From NCBI RefSeq assembly GCF_003611585.1, contig NZ_RAVW01000021.1:1-44984 (forward strand): a stretch of DNA of 44,984 nucleotides, in the 5' to 3' direction. Position 1 is the first letter of the stretch. Every line of letters starts with the position of its first letter. Source of the DNA: Corallococcus exercitus (GTDB lineage: Bacteria > Myxococcota > Myxococcia > Myxococcales > Myxococcaceae). Made by a program: the position numbers and the translations under genes. The notes below the pieces were generated by a model. It worked only from the letters and a program-made list of their open reading frames with translations, searched no databases and was not told the origin of the DNA. Shown here one piece after another: positions 30,787 to 39,218 of the stretch.

Positions 30787-32235
30787 ATGTCGAGTCAAGC
30801 CGTCTCCCGGAGGACGTTGCTCCAAGGTGCGTTGGTGGCAGTGGCATTCAATCCCATGAGCCGGAGCTGGGCCTCCACGCTGGAGGCTGGCGCGGTCCCG
30901 CTGCCGTCACTGGATGGCGAGTTGCTGATGGACACGGCGTCGCGGACCGCGACCTCGGAGGACTTCGGTCACATCCTCCACCGCACGCCGTGGGCGGTGC
31001 TCGTTCCCGGCTCGGTGGAGGACATCATGGCCATGGTCCGCTTCGCGCGGCGCCAGGGTCTGAAGATCGCCGCCGCTCGGGGCCTCGGCGAGAGCCACAG
31101 CACCTTTGGCCAGTCCCAGGTGGCGGCGGGCATCGTCATCGACATGTCCACGCTGTCGACCGTTCACGAGATTGGCGAGGACAGCGCCTGGGTGGATGCG
31201 GGCGTCCGGTGGCACGAGCTGCTCCAGGCCTCGCTTCCCCACGGCAAGAGCCCGCCGGTGCTGACCGACTACATCGAGCTGAGCATCGGTGGGACGCTGT
31301 CCGCGGGGGGCATCGGCGGGCAGGCGTTTCGCTGGGGCCTCCAGGTGGACAACGTCCTGGAAATGGACGTCGTCACGGGTCGGGGTGAGCTCGTGCGGTG
31401 CTCGCGCTGGCGTGAGCGGCCCCTGTTCGACGCCGTGCGCTCGGGCCTGGGCCAGTTCGGCATCATCGTGCGAGCGCGGGTGCGGCTCGTCGAAGTGCCG
31501 CCCCGCGCTCGGACGTACATCGCGCTGTACAACGACCTCCACCGCTTCATGGAGGACCAGCGGCGGCTCATCGAGGAAGGTCGCTTCGACTACGTCGAGG
31601 GCTCCGCCGTCGCCTCCAACGGGGGATGGGCGTATCAGCTGGAGGTGGTGAAGTACTTCACGCCGGGCTCCGAGCCGAACGACGCCGGACTGCTCGCGGG
31701 ACTGGGCTTCCAGCCGGGAACGCTCCAGGTGAGCGACGGCAGCTACTTCGACTTCGCCAACCGGCTCGCGCCGCTGGTCGAACTGCTCAAGCAGCTCGGC
31801 GTCTGGGGTTTGCCCCATCCGTGGCTGGACATGTTCGTCCCCGCCCGGTCCGCAGAGTCCTTCGTCCAGGAGGTCCTCTCACAGACCACCGAGGCCGACA
31901 TGGGGCAGGGGCCCATCCTCCTCTACCCCTTCCGCTCCTCGGAGCTGACCACGCCCTTCCTGCGCACCCCCAACGACAGACACGTCTTCCTCTTCTCACT
32001 GCTGCGCACCGCCATTCCCCCGACGCCGGAGAACGTCGCATCCCTCCTGGCGAAGAACCGCGCCATCTTCGACCGGCTCACGGCCATCGGCGGGAAGATC
32101 TACCCCGTGGATGCGGTGCCCTTGAGCCCCGCCGACTGGCGCCACCACTTCCACCCCAGCTGGGAGCGGTTCGAGCACGCGAAGCGGCGCTACGACCCGG
32201 ACCACATCCTCACGCCGGGACAAGGAATCTTCTGA
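30787..32235 (+). CDS. Tat-exported FAD-linked oxidase (cytokinin-dehydrogenase-like)
   Basis: 482 residues. Twin-arginine signal SRRTLLQGALVAVAF (7-21) indicates export of a folded flavoprotein. The FAD-binding type 4 (PCMH) domain has RTPWAVLVPGSVEDIMAMVR and GLGESHSTFGQSQ, where His104 is at the position of the covalent FAD-histidine in cytokinin dehydrogenases, then VIDMSTLSTVHEI, GTLSAGGIGGQAFRWG and LGQFGIIVRARVRL. The C-terminal substrate domain includes LYPFRSSEL and HVFLFSLLRTA. Cytokinin dehydrogenases cleave N6-side chains of adenines; other relatives oxidise alcohols or sugars, so the substrate is uncertain. A textbook AAGGAGG ribosome-binding site precedes the ATG. Confidence 0.87.
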   Translation: MSSQAVSRRTLLQGALVAVAFNPMSRSWASTLEAGAVPLPSLDGELLMDTASRTATSEDFGHILHRTPWAVLVPGSVEDIMAMVRFARRQGLKIAAARGLGESHSTFGQSQVAAGIVIDMSTLSTVHEIGEDSAWVDAGVRWHELLQASLPHGKSPPVLTDYIELSIGGTLSAGGIGGQAFRWGLQVDNVLEMDVVTGRGELVRCSRWRERPLFDAVRSGLGQFGIIVRARVRLVEVPPRARTYIALYNDLHRFMEDQRRLIEEGRFDYVEGSAVASNGGWAYQLEVVKYFTPGSEPNDAGLLAGLGFQPGTLQVSDGSYFDFANRLAPLVELLKQLGVWGLPHPWLDMFVPARSAESFVQEVLSQTTEADMGQGPILLYPFRSSELTTPFLRTPNDRHVFLFSLLRTAIPPTPENVASLLAKNRAIFDRLTAIGGKIYPVDAVPLSPADWRHHFHPSWERFEHAKRRYDPDHILTPGQGIF

Positions 32236-32245
32236 TCAACGCATC

Positions 32246-32279
32246 GGAGTGCGGCTCCTCGTGCTCGGAGCCGCATTCC
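32246..32279 (+). terminator. hairpin after the FAD oxidase gene
   Basis: 13-bp stem GGAGTGCGGCTCC / GGAGCCGCATTCC with one G-U pair and an 8-base loop, starting 10 bp after the stop. Confidence 0.6.
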
Positions 32280-32368
32280 AAGGCAACAACCTTCCTGGCG
32301 CAGTCGCGAGAGGGCCTCGGCCCCTCCCGCCCACGCGTACAACGAGGGCACGGAGCTGGACTCCCCGC

Positions 32369-32674
32369 TCACGGGCGGACCCAGGCACTGTCGACGCGGT
32401 AGTGCTTCATCTCCTGGATGTCGGGCACGAAGGGCTTGATGCGCTCGAAGAACTTCCGGAACTCGGGGCTGCGGCGGAACCCCTGGAGGTGGCCCTCCTC
32501 GGAGTCCCACTCGATGCGGACGACGAAGTGGTGCGGCTCCTCCACGCCCCGGCTCACTTCATAGCGGAGGCAATGAGGTGAGGCGCTCAGGTGCTCTCCC
32601 GCGCGCTGGTAGGCTTCGAGAAACGCCCCCGCCCGCTCGGCGGGAACGTCATAACGGATGTACTCCACGACCAT
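32369..32674 (-). CDS. antibiotic biosynthesis monooxygenase (ABM) family protein
   Basis: 101 residues from ATG 32674. A dimeric alpha/beta-barrel (ferredoxin-like) ABM fold is indicated by MVVEYIRYDVPAERAGAFLE, HCLRYEVSRGVEEPHHFVVR, WDSEEGHLQGFRRSPEFRKF and the terminal MKHYRVDSAW. Family members include quinol monooxygenases (YgiN-type) and small heme-independent oxygenases or detoxifiers. Divergently transcribed from an AraC regulator gene (157-bp gap), probably its regulator. Confidence 0.85.
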   Translation of the reverse strand: MVVEYIRYDVPAERAGAFLEAYQRAGEHLSASPHCLRYEVSRGVEEPHHFVVRIEWDSEEGHLQGFRRSPEFRKFFERIKPFVPDIQEMKHYRVDSAWVRP

Positions 32675-32830
32675 GGTCGGGTCCTTCCTCGAAAGGGCGG
32701 GGTTGAGGCGGCGCGGCGGTTCCGCGCAGGCCCTGACAGTGACAAGAAGAAACGTAGAAGCAATCGAGGCGGCCTGCTTTGCCGTCCGTTCCAATTGCGG
32801 TGCCCGGCGTCCCGGAAGGATGAAACGCGG

Positions 32831-33769
32831 ATGGAACCCCTCTCGGCGGTACTTCGCGGGATGCGCCTGAAAGGCAGCATCTATGCCGCCTGGGAGCTGC
32901 GCGCGCCCTGGGGCATGGACCTGCCGCAAGGCCCCTTCGCATCGTTTCACCTGGTGGAGCGGGGACGGTGCGCGCTGCGCACCTCACGCGAGGTCCTCCC
33001 CCTGGAGGCCGGTGAGCTGGTCGTCCTCTTCGACGGTCAGGCGCACACGCTGCTGTCCTCACGGGAAGCCCCGGCCGTTCCCCTGGCGCAGCTCGTCGCG
33101 CGGCATCCGCTGGTGGGAGGCGTTCATCAGGCGGGCGGAGCGGGCGAGCCCACCCGTCTGGTCTGCGGCAAGTTCGCCGCCGAGGGAGCGCAGGGAGTCC
33201 GCATGCTGCGCGGGCTCCCCAGCGTCGTCCACCTGGGCCGCACGAAGCTGGCCTCCCTTCCCGCGCTCCGCGGGCTGCTGGAGTCCCTCGCGCACGAAGC
33301 CGCCTCCTCCGCGCCCGGCGCGGCCACGGCCGCCGCTCGAATCACGGAGGCGCTCTTCGTCCAGGTGCTGCGCGCCCTGCTGCTCGACACGGAGAAGACT
33401 CCGCCAGGGTGGCTGGCGGGCCTGCGCGAGCCACGTCTGGCGGAGGCCCTCCACCAGCTCCACATGGACCCCGCTCGCCCCTGGTCCGTCGGAGAACTGG
33501 CCGCGCGCGTGGGGATGTCCCGCACCCGGTTCGCCCTGCTCTTCCAGGAACGCATCGGACAGCCGCCCATGACCTACCTCCTGGGCCTCCGGCTGGACCT
33601 GGTCGCGCAGCGGCTGAGGGATGGCGAGGACTCCATTGGTGAAATCGCGCATGCAGCGGGGTTCGCCAGTCAGTCCGGACTCAACCGCGCGTTCCACCGG
33701 CACTTCGGCCAGACGCCCTCGGCCTTCCGCAAGGCCACGAGCGCTTCCGTGAAGGCTCCGCGTCCGTGA
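32831..33769 (+). CDS. AraC-family transcriptional regulator (cupin_6 sensor)
   Basis: 312 residues from ATG 32831; the longer open frame runs antisense into the ABM gene. The N-terminal AraC-type cupin has SIYAAWELRAPWGMDLPQG, FHLVERGRCALRT and LEAGELVVLFDGQAH. The C-terminal two helix-turn-helix units have WSVGELAARVGMSRTRFALL, GQPPMTYLLGLRLDL and IGEIAHAAGFASQSGLNRAF-HRHFGQTPSAFR. Likely controls the divergent ABM-family gene. Confidence 0.92.
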   Translation: MEPLSAVLRGMRLKGSIYAAWELRAPWGMDLPQGPFASFHLVERGRCALRTSREVLPLEAGELVVLFDGQAHTLLSSREAPAVPLAQLVARHPLVGGVHQAGGAGEPTRLVCGKFAAEGAQGVRMLRGLPSVVHLGRTKLASLPALRGLLESLAHEAASSAPGAATAAARITEALFVQVLRALLLDTEKTPPGWLAGLREPRLAEALHQLHMDPARPWSVGELAARVGMSRTRFALLFQERIGQPPMTYLLGLRLDLVAQRLRDGEDSIGEIAHAAGFASQSGLNRAFHRHFGQTPSAFRKATSASVKAPRP

Positions 33770-33782
33770 GCGTCATCATCGC

Positions 33783-33947
33783 GTTGGGTATCGCGGAAGC
33801 GCTTCGATGCGGGGCCGAGGGTCGGCGCGCCGTCATTCCGCCGTCCACGCGGTAGTTCACGCCGGTCAGCCACTTGCCGCGTTCCGAGACGAGCAGCGCG
33901 ACGACCTCCGCGATGTCGTCGGTGGTGCCCCAGCGGCCGAGCTCGAA
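33783..33947 (-). pseudogene. short-chain dehydrogenase (SDR) C-terminal fragment
   Basis: Minus-strand frame FELGRWGTTDDIAEVVALLV-SERGKWLTGVNYRVDGGMT is the standard last ~40 residues of a classical SDR (GR.G...DIA..V.FL.S...W.TG....VDGG). Everything upstream, including the cofactor and catalytic motifs, is missing. A decayed gene between the AraC regulator and the FAD monooxygenase. Confidence 0.78.
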
Positions 33948-34059
33948 TGATGCGCCAGCACATGGCGGACACGCTGCCTGCATTCCACCGTGCATCACGA
34001 CGGAGGCGTGACGCATGCCTCGACGCTGCCTCTCGGCGAAGGACCTCCTACGCGAGCGC

Positions 34060-35184
34060 TCAGAAGGAGGAATCGGTCCGCGCGTTCCTCGCGCGGATGG
34101 CCTCTTCGGTCCTGGGCACGAGGGACTCGAGCCCGGTCCTCACGGCCTCCGCCTGGACCTGCTCGATGAACGGGCGGAAGCGCTCGTTGTAGGCTCGAAA
34201 CGCGAGCGCGAAGTCACGGCCGTGCTCCCGCATCGCATCCGCCAGCGCGGCCGCGCCATCGATGGCCAACGAGCCCCCCATGCCGGCAGCGGGTGAAGGG
34301 CAGTACCCCGCATCGCCCACCAGGGCGACCCGGCCCTTCGTCCAGGAAGGCATCCGCACCTGGCACAGCTTGTCGAAGTAGAAGCTCTTCGAGCTCCGCA
34401 CTTCCTGGAGCAGCTCCGCCGTCCTCCAGCCCACCCCGGCGAACTGGTCCGCGATGATCCGTCGCGGGGCCTCCTCATCGCGACGGTCGTACGGGAACTC
34501 CTTGTCGGAAGCGAACGCGAAGATGATGTCCGTGTTGTTCTTGTAGGCGTTGAGCATCACGGCCTTGCCCGGCACGTTGAACATCTGCGCGGTGTTCCGC
34601 TCGATGAGCAGCTTGTCCACGATGGTGATCGAGAAGTACTGCTCGAGGAAGTGGATGTAGCGGGCTTCTTCGCCGAAGCAGAGCCTCCGCACCGCGGAGT
34701 GGACGCCGTCGCAGCCGAACACCAGGTCGAACGTGCGTCGTGCGCCCCTCGCGAACGTGGCCTCGATGCGGTCCTCCGTCTCGCTCAGCGAGGTGATGCT
34801 GTCGTCGAAGACGACTTCGACGTGGTCCTTGACGGCGTCGAACAGCATGTTCAGCAGAACGGTTCTTTCGACCTCGAACTCGTCGTCCGGAGGTGCTTCG
34901 CCCTCACCTCTCAGCACCATCGAGCGCTCCGTGACATCGCGCTCGTTCTTCAACTCCCACCGCTGCAGGCTCAATCGGTTCGACCGGATCTGATCGAGGA
35001 GGCCCATGCGCCGGACGATGTCGACGGTATTGCCTTTGATGTCGACGGCCGTACCGCCCTCCCGGAGCCCGCGCGCGACCTCCACGACGGTGACCTGGTA
35101 GCCGAGCCGGCTCATCCAGAAAGCGGTCGAGAGCCCGGCGAAGCTCGCGCCGGAGATGAGGACCTTCCCTGCCTTCGCGCCCAT
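34060..35184 (-). CDS. FAD-dependent monooxygenase (PHBH fold)
   Basis: 374 residues from ATG 35184, preceded by GGAGGAGG. Rossmann FAD motif KVLISGASFAGLSTAFW (GxSxxG variant), the DG motif FDLVFGCDGVHSAVRRL, and the GD motif RVALVGDAGYCPSPAAGMGG are all present. A central beta-sheet substrate domain (about 175-275) fits group A aromatic hydroxylases and tetracycline-inactivating TetX-like enzymes. The GDAGY variant replaces the more usual GDAAH. Divergent from a TetR regulator gene with a candidate operator between, the arrangement of a small-molecule detoxification pair. Confidence 0.9.
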   Translation of the reverse strand: MGAKAGKVLISGASFAGLSTAFWMSRLGYQVTVVEVARGLREGGTAVDIKGNTVDIVRRMGLLDQIRSNRLSLQRWELKNERDVTERSMVLRGEGEAPPDDEFEVERTVLLNMLFDAVKDHVEVVFDDSITSLSETEDRIEATFARGARRTFDLVFGCDGVHSAVRRLCFGEEARYIHFLEQYFSITIVDKLLIERNTAQMFNVPGKAVMLNAYKNNTDIIFAFASDKEFPYDRRDEEAPRRIIADQFAGVGWRTAELLQEVRSSKSFYFDKLCQVRMPSWTKGRVALVGDAGYCPSPAAGMGGSLAIDGAAALADAMREHGRDFALAFRAYNERFRPFIEQVQAEAVRTGLESLVPRTEEAIRARNARTDSSF

Positions 35185-35230
35185 GACGCCTCCTCCTGAT
35201 GGCCGCGTTCCGGCAGCCCTCACGCCCAAG

Positions 35231-35250
35231 ATGTTATACCCGGTCAACAT
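35231..35250. promoter_or_regulatory. candidate TetR operator between divergent genes
   Basis: Inverted arms ATGTT / AACAT with a 10-bp spacer, centred in the AT-rich 140-bp gap between the FAD monooxygenase (minus) and TetR gene (plus). A TATAAA box near 35275 could be the -10 of the TetR gene. Confidence 0.4.
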
Positions 35251-35324
35251 TTCCGCAATGGATTCGTTTACCGCGTATAAAAATCCATGCCCCATGCCGG
35301 CGGCGCTTCGCTAGAATCCGGCGC

Positions 35325-35945
35325 ATGGGCGAGCGCCGCGAGAGCAAGAAGCGCGAGACGAGGCAGCGGATCTCCGATGTGGCGACGGAGCTCTTCTTCG
35401 CGCGAGGCTTCGACGCGGTGACGCTCGACGAGATCGCGGCCGCCGCGGACGTCTCCAAGATGACGGTCTTCAACTACTTCGCTCGGAAGGAGGACCTCAT
35501 GCTCGACCGCCAGGATGACTTGAAGCTGCTCTTCTTTCGCGAGGCGATTCGCGCGAGGCCGCCAGGGCAATCTCCCATCGCCGAGCTCCGTGCGCTCATG
35601 GGCCGGCTGCGGGAGCAGAAGCATCCGTTCGTCCGCTTCGACCGCCATGCGGCTGACTTCTGGCGCTTCGTCGCGGCGAGCCCGTCGCTCGAGGCGCGGC
35701 TCCGTGAGCTCAACGACGAAGCCGCGGAAGGGCTCGCGACCGAGCTCGCGGGGCCGACGCCGGACGGCCTGGCGCGGCTCGCGGCCGGCATGATCGTGCT
35801 GACGGTGCGCACGGCTCGCCAGGAAGCCATTCGCGTGCTCGAACGCGGAGGCTCCGTGAAGAAGGCGAGCGCCGAGTTCTTCGCCTTGATCGATCAGGGC
35901 TTCGCGGCCGTGCAGGGAATGGCGTCGAGCGACACGCGCGGCTAG
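35325..35945 (+). CDS. TetR-family transcriptional regulator
   Basis: 206 residues from ATG 35325. N-terminal helix-turn-helix: RQRISDVATELFFARGFDAV-TLDEIAAAADVSKMTVFNYFARKEDLM, the canonical TetR signature with the NYF recognition helix. The rest is a helical ligand-binding and dimerisation domain (HAADFWRFVAASPSLEARL, LARLAAGMIVLTVRTARQE). Likely represses the divergent FAD monooxygenase gene until its ligand, probably the enzyme's substrate, binds. Confidence 0.92.
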   Translation: MGERRESKKRETRQRISDVATELFFARGFDAVTLDEIAAAADVSKMTVFNYFARKEDLMLDRQDDLKLLFFREAIRARPPGQSPIAELRALMGRLREQKHPFVRFDRHAADFWRFVAASPSLEARLRELNDEAAEGLATELAGPTPDGLARLAAGMIVLTVRTARQEAIRVLERGGSVKKASAEFFALIDQGFAAVQGMASSDTRG

Positions 35946-36023
35946 AGCTTCGAGACGCTGCCCGCCACGGCGGCGGCCACTGCCAGATCGGTGGTCTTGC
36001 CGAGCGGACCTGCCCCCGGCGCG

Positions 36024-36599
36024 TCATCCCGTCTTGCGTGACAGGAAATAGAGGTTCCCGCCCGGGTCCGTGTGCGTCTCTTCCAGCGTGAGTCCGTGGG
36101 CGCGCAGCAGGTCGCGATACCCGTCGACGCTGTACGAGTGATAGCGGAACGGCACGCCATTCATTGGCGCGCCATCCATGGAGCCGTGAACGTCGCCCGA
36201 AGTGAAGAGGAACGCGGCGTCCGGGTTCAAGGCCCTGGCGATGTTGGCGATCGCCTGTTCCTGTTCTTCGTGGCGCAGGTGGAACAGGACGCCCCACGCA
36301 ATCGCGGCGTCGAACGCCCGCGCCTGAAGCTCACACGACTGGATGGACGCACAGACCACCGGCACGTGGGGGAAGTTCGCTTGAAAGCGCGCCAGCAGCT
36401 CGCGGGAGCTGTCCACGCCCATCACCTGACAGCCGTGCTCCAGCAGCACCCGCGTCAGCGGCAGTCCCGTGCCGCAACCGGCGTCCAGCACCCGGGCGCC
36501 GGCCGGAAGCGACGCCGCGAGCGCTGTCACTTCCGGGACGCCCATGTGGCCTGCGCGTTGGGACGCATACCAGTCCGCGATCAAATCGTACTCGTGCAC
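36024..36599 (-). CDS. class I SAM-dependent methyltransferase
   Basis: 191 residues from a GTG start. Motif I ARVLDAGCGTGLPLTRVLLE, motif II-like CQVMGVDSSRELLARFQ, post-II AFDAAIAWGVLFHLRHEEQ and AIANIARALNPDAAFLF are typical of Methyltransf_11/25 small-molecule methyltransferases. The substrate is unknown. The 80 bp beyond its stop, toward 35945, shows no gene. Confidence 0.9.
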   Translation of the reverse strand: MHEYDLIADWYASQRAGHMGVPEVTALAASLPAGARVLDAGCGTGLPLTRVLLEHGCQVMGVDSSRELLARFQANFPHVPVVCASIQSCELQARAFDAAIAWGVLFHLRHEEQEQAIANIARALNPDAAFLFTSGDVHGSMDGAPMNGVPFRYHSYSVDGYRDLLRAHGLTLEETHTDPGGNLYFLSRKTG

Positions 36600-36658
36600 G
36601 GGTCAGCTTCCTCTCAAGGGCGAGAGTCCCCTACTCAGGTCTCACGAGGCGGGCTCCC

Positions 36659-37342
36659 TCAGCTGGAGCGATGGGTGCCCGCACCGTCCGTCGGTCCGCG
36701 CTTGAACCCCTCAAGGCGGCGATAGAGGAAGTACGAGTAGACCACGGGAGTCATCGCCGCGACGGTGACAGCCGCGAGCACGGGGACCGAGCCGCCGCCG
36801 AGAAGACCCGAGACGAGGACGATGACTCCCGCGAGGACGAAGAGCCGTCCTCCCAGCCGATGCGTGCGGAGCCAGACCTCGTCGCTCGCGAGCGTCCAGG
36901 GCGTCCGGATTCCACAGAAGAAGTTCTTGGTGAACTTCCCCATGTAGTTGCCCAGGACCACGAGAACCAGTCCCGTGGCAGCGGGAACCACGCGCGCCAC
37001 CGGCACGGGCACTCCCAGGCCCGCGAGCAGGACCAGGGCGTTGAGCAGGAAGAGGAACGCGACCAGCGTCGCCTGGATGCCCTCGAAGACGCCCTGGAAC
37101 CGCGCCACGCTGAAGCCCTTGGGCGAGATCCGCGGCACTGCCACCAGGACCAGGTACACAGCAGCCATCACCAGCGGCAGGACGAAGGGCCCCCAGGGCT
37201 TGGGCGTATGCCCATCCACCACGCCCTCGGCGTTCCAGTGCGTGGGAATCGACTCGGGCAATCGGCCGTAGAACACGATGGCCATCGCGAACGCCGCGAT
37301 GACGAATCCCAGGCTCAACACATGGGCTCGGCTGATTCTCAT
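36659..37342 (-). CDS. SdpI-family membrane protein (DUF1648)
   Basis: 227 residues with about six transmembrane helices (for example LSLGFVIAAFAMAIVFYG, FVLPLVMAAVYLVLVAVP, FLFLLNALVLLAGLGV). DUF1648 signature GRLPESIPTHWNAEGVVDGHTPK and SdpI core NYMGKFTKNFFCGIRTPWTL-ASDEVWLRTHRLGGRLFVL are both present. In Bacillus subtilis SdpI protects against the SdpC toxin and sequesters the ArsR-type repressor SdpR at the membrane. The preceding gene here is an ArsR repressor with 4-bp overlap, so the same two-gene sensor/immunity pair is present. No SdpC-like toxin is visible nearby. Confidence 0.9.
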   Translation of the reverse strand: MRISRAHVLSLGFVIAAFAMAIVFYGRLPESIPTHWNAEGVVDGHTPKPWGPFVLPLVMAAVYLVLVAVPRISPKGFSVARFQGVFEGIQATLVAFLFLLNALVLLAGLGVPVPVARVVPAATGLVLVVLGNYMGKFTKNFFCGIRTPWTLASDEVWLRTHRLGGRLFVLAGVIVLVSGLLGGGSVPVLAAVTVAAMTPVVYSYFLYRRLEGFKRGPTDGAGTHRSS

Positions 37343-37629
37343 GACCGCCCTCCATTCCCCTTATCGACCTTGAAGAGGTCGAGCAGGACCGCCGCTACGT
37401 CCTCGAACACGGTCGTGTTGAGGGAGTAGACGATTTGTTGTCCGCGGCGCTCACAGCGCACCAGGTCCGCCGCTTTGAGCACGTTGAAGTGATGCGACAG
37501 CGACCCCTTCGTGATGTCGAACGCCTCCGCGAGCTCTCCCGCTGACCTCGAGCCGCCCTGGAGGAGCTTGAGCACCTTGCGCCGGGTCGGGTCTGAAATC
37601 GCCTTGAAGACCTCCTGCGTTCGCATCAC
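37339..37629 (-). CDS. ArsR-family repressor (SdpR-like)
   Basis: 96 residues, a single winged helix: VFKAISDPTRRKVLKLLQ, AGELAEAFDITKGSLSHHFN and VLKAADLVRCERRGQQIVYS-LNTTVFEDV. No metal-binding cysteines of the ArsR/SmtB type are in alpha3 or alpha5, consistent with the SdpR subgroup, which is controlled by membrane sequestration instead. The stop overlaps the SdpI start by 4 bp. Probably autoregulates through the repeats just upstream. Confidence 0.92.
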   Translation of the reverse strand: MMRTQEVFKAISDPTRRKVLKLLQGGSRSAGELAEAFDITKGSLSHHFNVLKAADLVRCERRGQQIVYSLNTTVFEDVAAVLLDLFKVDKGNGGRS

Positions 37630-37633
37630 GACC

Positions 37634-37683
37634 TTTCGATATTTCGATAAACATCAAAATAACGACCCGAGAAATCCTGTCAA
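37634..37683 (-). promoter_or_regulatory. promoter and tandem operator of the ArsR-SdpI operon
   Basis: Minus-strand -35 TTGACA at 37678-37683, a 16-bp spacer and -10 TATTTT at 37656-37661. Immediately downstream are two perfect tandem copies of TTTCGATA (plus-strand reading) at 37634-37641 and 37642-37649. The repeats cover the expected transcription start, so bound repressor would block initiation. Confidence 0.6.
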
Positions 37684-38049
37684 GTGGACATCCCGCTATT
37701 CCGGCCCCCAGCGCCGGGGGTGGTCCTCTCGAGGGCCAGCTGCCTCAGGGTGTAGCAGGCGGGGATCGCGGCCGCCGGGTGATTGTACGCGCTCGACCAT
37801 CATGTGCAGTGCCTGGCGGATGACCCCGCGAACGCCCGGCGGTTTGCCGACGGCCTCGTGCGGATTCCAGGCATCAGGCTGACGACACCCCACCCCGAGA
37901 CAAACAAGGACAGCTTCGAGCCGTGACACATCTCGGCGTCAGTCGCCGCGATATCGAATCGACTCTCGCGGCTGTGGCCACCATCGCGGCGCATCCCTCC
38001 ACGGGCAGTGAGTGGTGACTCGGTGTGACGGCGCGCATAGTGAAGAGCC
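37684..38049. other. 366-bp gap without a convincing gene
   Basis: Short overlapping frames are present on both strands but none has codon bias, a ribosome-binding site and a recognisable domain together. No tRNA, large hairpin or repeat seen. Confidence 0.4.
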
Positions 38050-38781
38050 ATGGCACGCATCTTCATCACCGGGTCAGCGGACGGCTTGGGCAAGGCCGCC
38101 GCGCAGACGCTTCTTACCGACGGTCACGAGGTGGTCGTTCATGTACGCAACGAGCAGCGGCTCACTGCCGTACAGGACCTGGTGACGCAAGGCGCGGTCG
38201 CACTGGTCGCGGACCTCGCTGTCCTGGAACAGACCCGGGACCTCGCCCGGCAGGTCAACGCGCTGGGGCCCATGGACGCGGTCATCCACAACGCAGGCGT
38301 GTACTCCGAGCCGTCGGTCCTGCCCGTGAACGTCGTGGCGCCCTACGTGCTCACCGCGCTCATCCCGCGGCCCAAGCGTCTGGTCTACCTGAGCAGCGGG
38401 ATGCACCAGGGCGGGCGGCCGAACCTCGATGACATGGATTGGAGCGGACAGCGCGTCACGGGGACGTACTCGGACAGCAAGCTCTTCGTCACCACCCTGG
38501 CCGCGGCCATCGCCCGGCGCTGGCCGGACGTCTTCAGCAACTCGGTCGACCCGGGCTGGGTCCCCACGAAGATGGGCGGCCCCAACGCGCCAGACGACCT
38601 GCGGCTCGGCCACCTCACGCAGGAGTGGCTGGCGACCAGCGACGCCGCCGAGGCACGCACCACGGATGGCTACTGGCACCACCAGCGGCGGGTCGCAAGG
38701 CATCCCGCGGCGGACGACCTGAAGTTCCAGGCCCAGCTGCTCGACGCGCTGGCTCGGGCCACCGGCGTTCCGCTTCCCTAA
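38050..38781 (+). CDS. SDR-family NAD(P)-dependent oxidoreductase
   Basis: 243 residues. Cofactor motif ITGSADGLGKAAAQTL, NNAG equivalent VIHNAGVYS, and catalytic Ser in VYLSSGMHQ with Tyr-x-x-x-Lys in YSDSKLF. The second half (PGWVPTKMGGPNAPDDLRLG, TDGYWHHQRRVARHPAA) is typical of the retinol-dehydrogenase-like extended group. Substrate unknown. Convergent with the GFA-family gene, the two stop regions overlapping by 4 bp. Confidence 0.9.
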   Translation: MARIFITGSADGLGKAAAQTLLTDGHEVVVHVRNEQRLTAVQDLVTQGAVALVADLAVLEQTRDLARQVNALGPMDAVIHNAGVYSEPSVLPVNVVAPYVLTALIPRPKRLVYLSSGMHQGGRPNLDDMDWSGQRVTGTYSDSKLFVTTLAAAIARRWPDVFSNSVDPGWVPTKMGGPNAPDDLRLGHLTQEWLATSDAAEARTTDGYWHHQRRVARHPAADDLKFQAQLLDALARATGVPLP

Positions 38782-39182
38782 TGCGGCTTGGGCGGGATCG
38801 TGTCGAACCGGGGCACCCCGTCCGCGACGTCGTAATAGTCGCCCTTGTCGGCCATGTAGACGTGGACCGCGATGCGCGTGTGGGTCGGCGTGTCGAAGGC
38901 GCCCATCGCGATTCCAATCCAATCGCGCTGGAGCGGATCCCAGAACAGCGACGAACCGCAGACCGAGCAGAAGCCGCGACGCGCCTTCTCGGATGACTGG
39001 AACCAGCGGACCTGGTCCTCGCCCTCGATTCGGACCGCCGAGCGCGGCACGTCGGCCGAGACGAAGTAGTGCCCCGAGTACTTGCGACACTTGCTGCAAT
39101 GGCAGGCGTCAGGGTTGGGCAACCCACCTTCCACGGTGAAGCGGACCGCGCCGCACAAACAAGACCCCCGGTGCATGAACAA
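38778..39182 (-). CDS. GFA-family (glutathione-dependent formaldehyde-activating-like) zinc protein
   Basis: 134 residues, the Mss4-like zinc fold. Zinc-binding cysteines are in GSCLCGAVRFTVEGG, DACHCSKCRKYSGHYF and GFCSVCGSSLFWD. The family is named for Gfa/CENP-V-like proteins; most members have unproven activities, and direct formaldehyde chemistry has been questioned. Full length for the family. Confidence 0.9.
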   Translation of the reverse strand: MFMHRGSCLCGAVRFTVEGGLPNPDACHCSKCRKYSGHYFVSADVPRSAVRIEGEDQVRWFQSSEKARRGFCSVCGSSLFWDPLQRDWIGIAMGAFDTPTHTRIAVHVYMADKGDYYDVADGVPRFDTIPPKPH

Positions 39183-39218
39183 CCTCCCCTGAACGACAGA
39201 AAGACCGCGGCCTGGGCG

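Noticed and set aside
37696-37929. 77-residue frame on minus strand
   Set aside because: No start context, no recognisable domain and competing frames on both strands.
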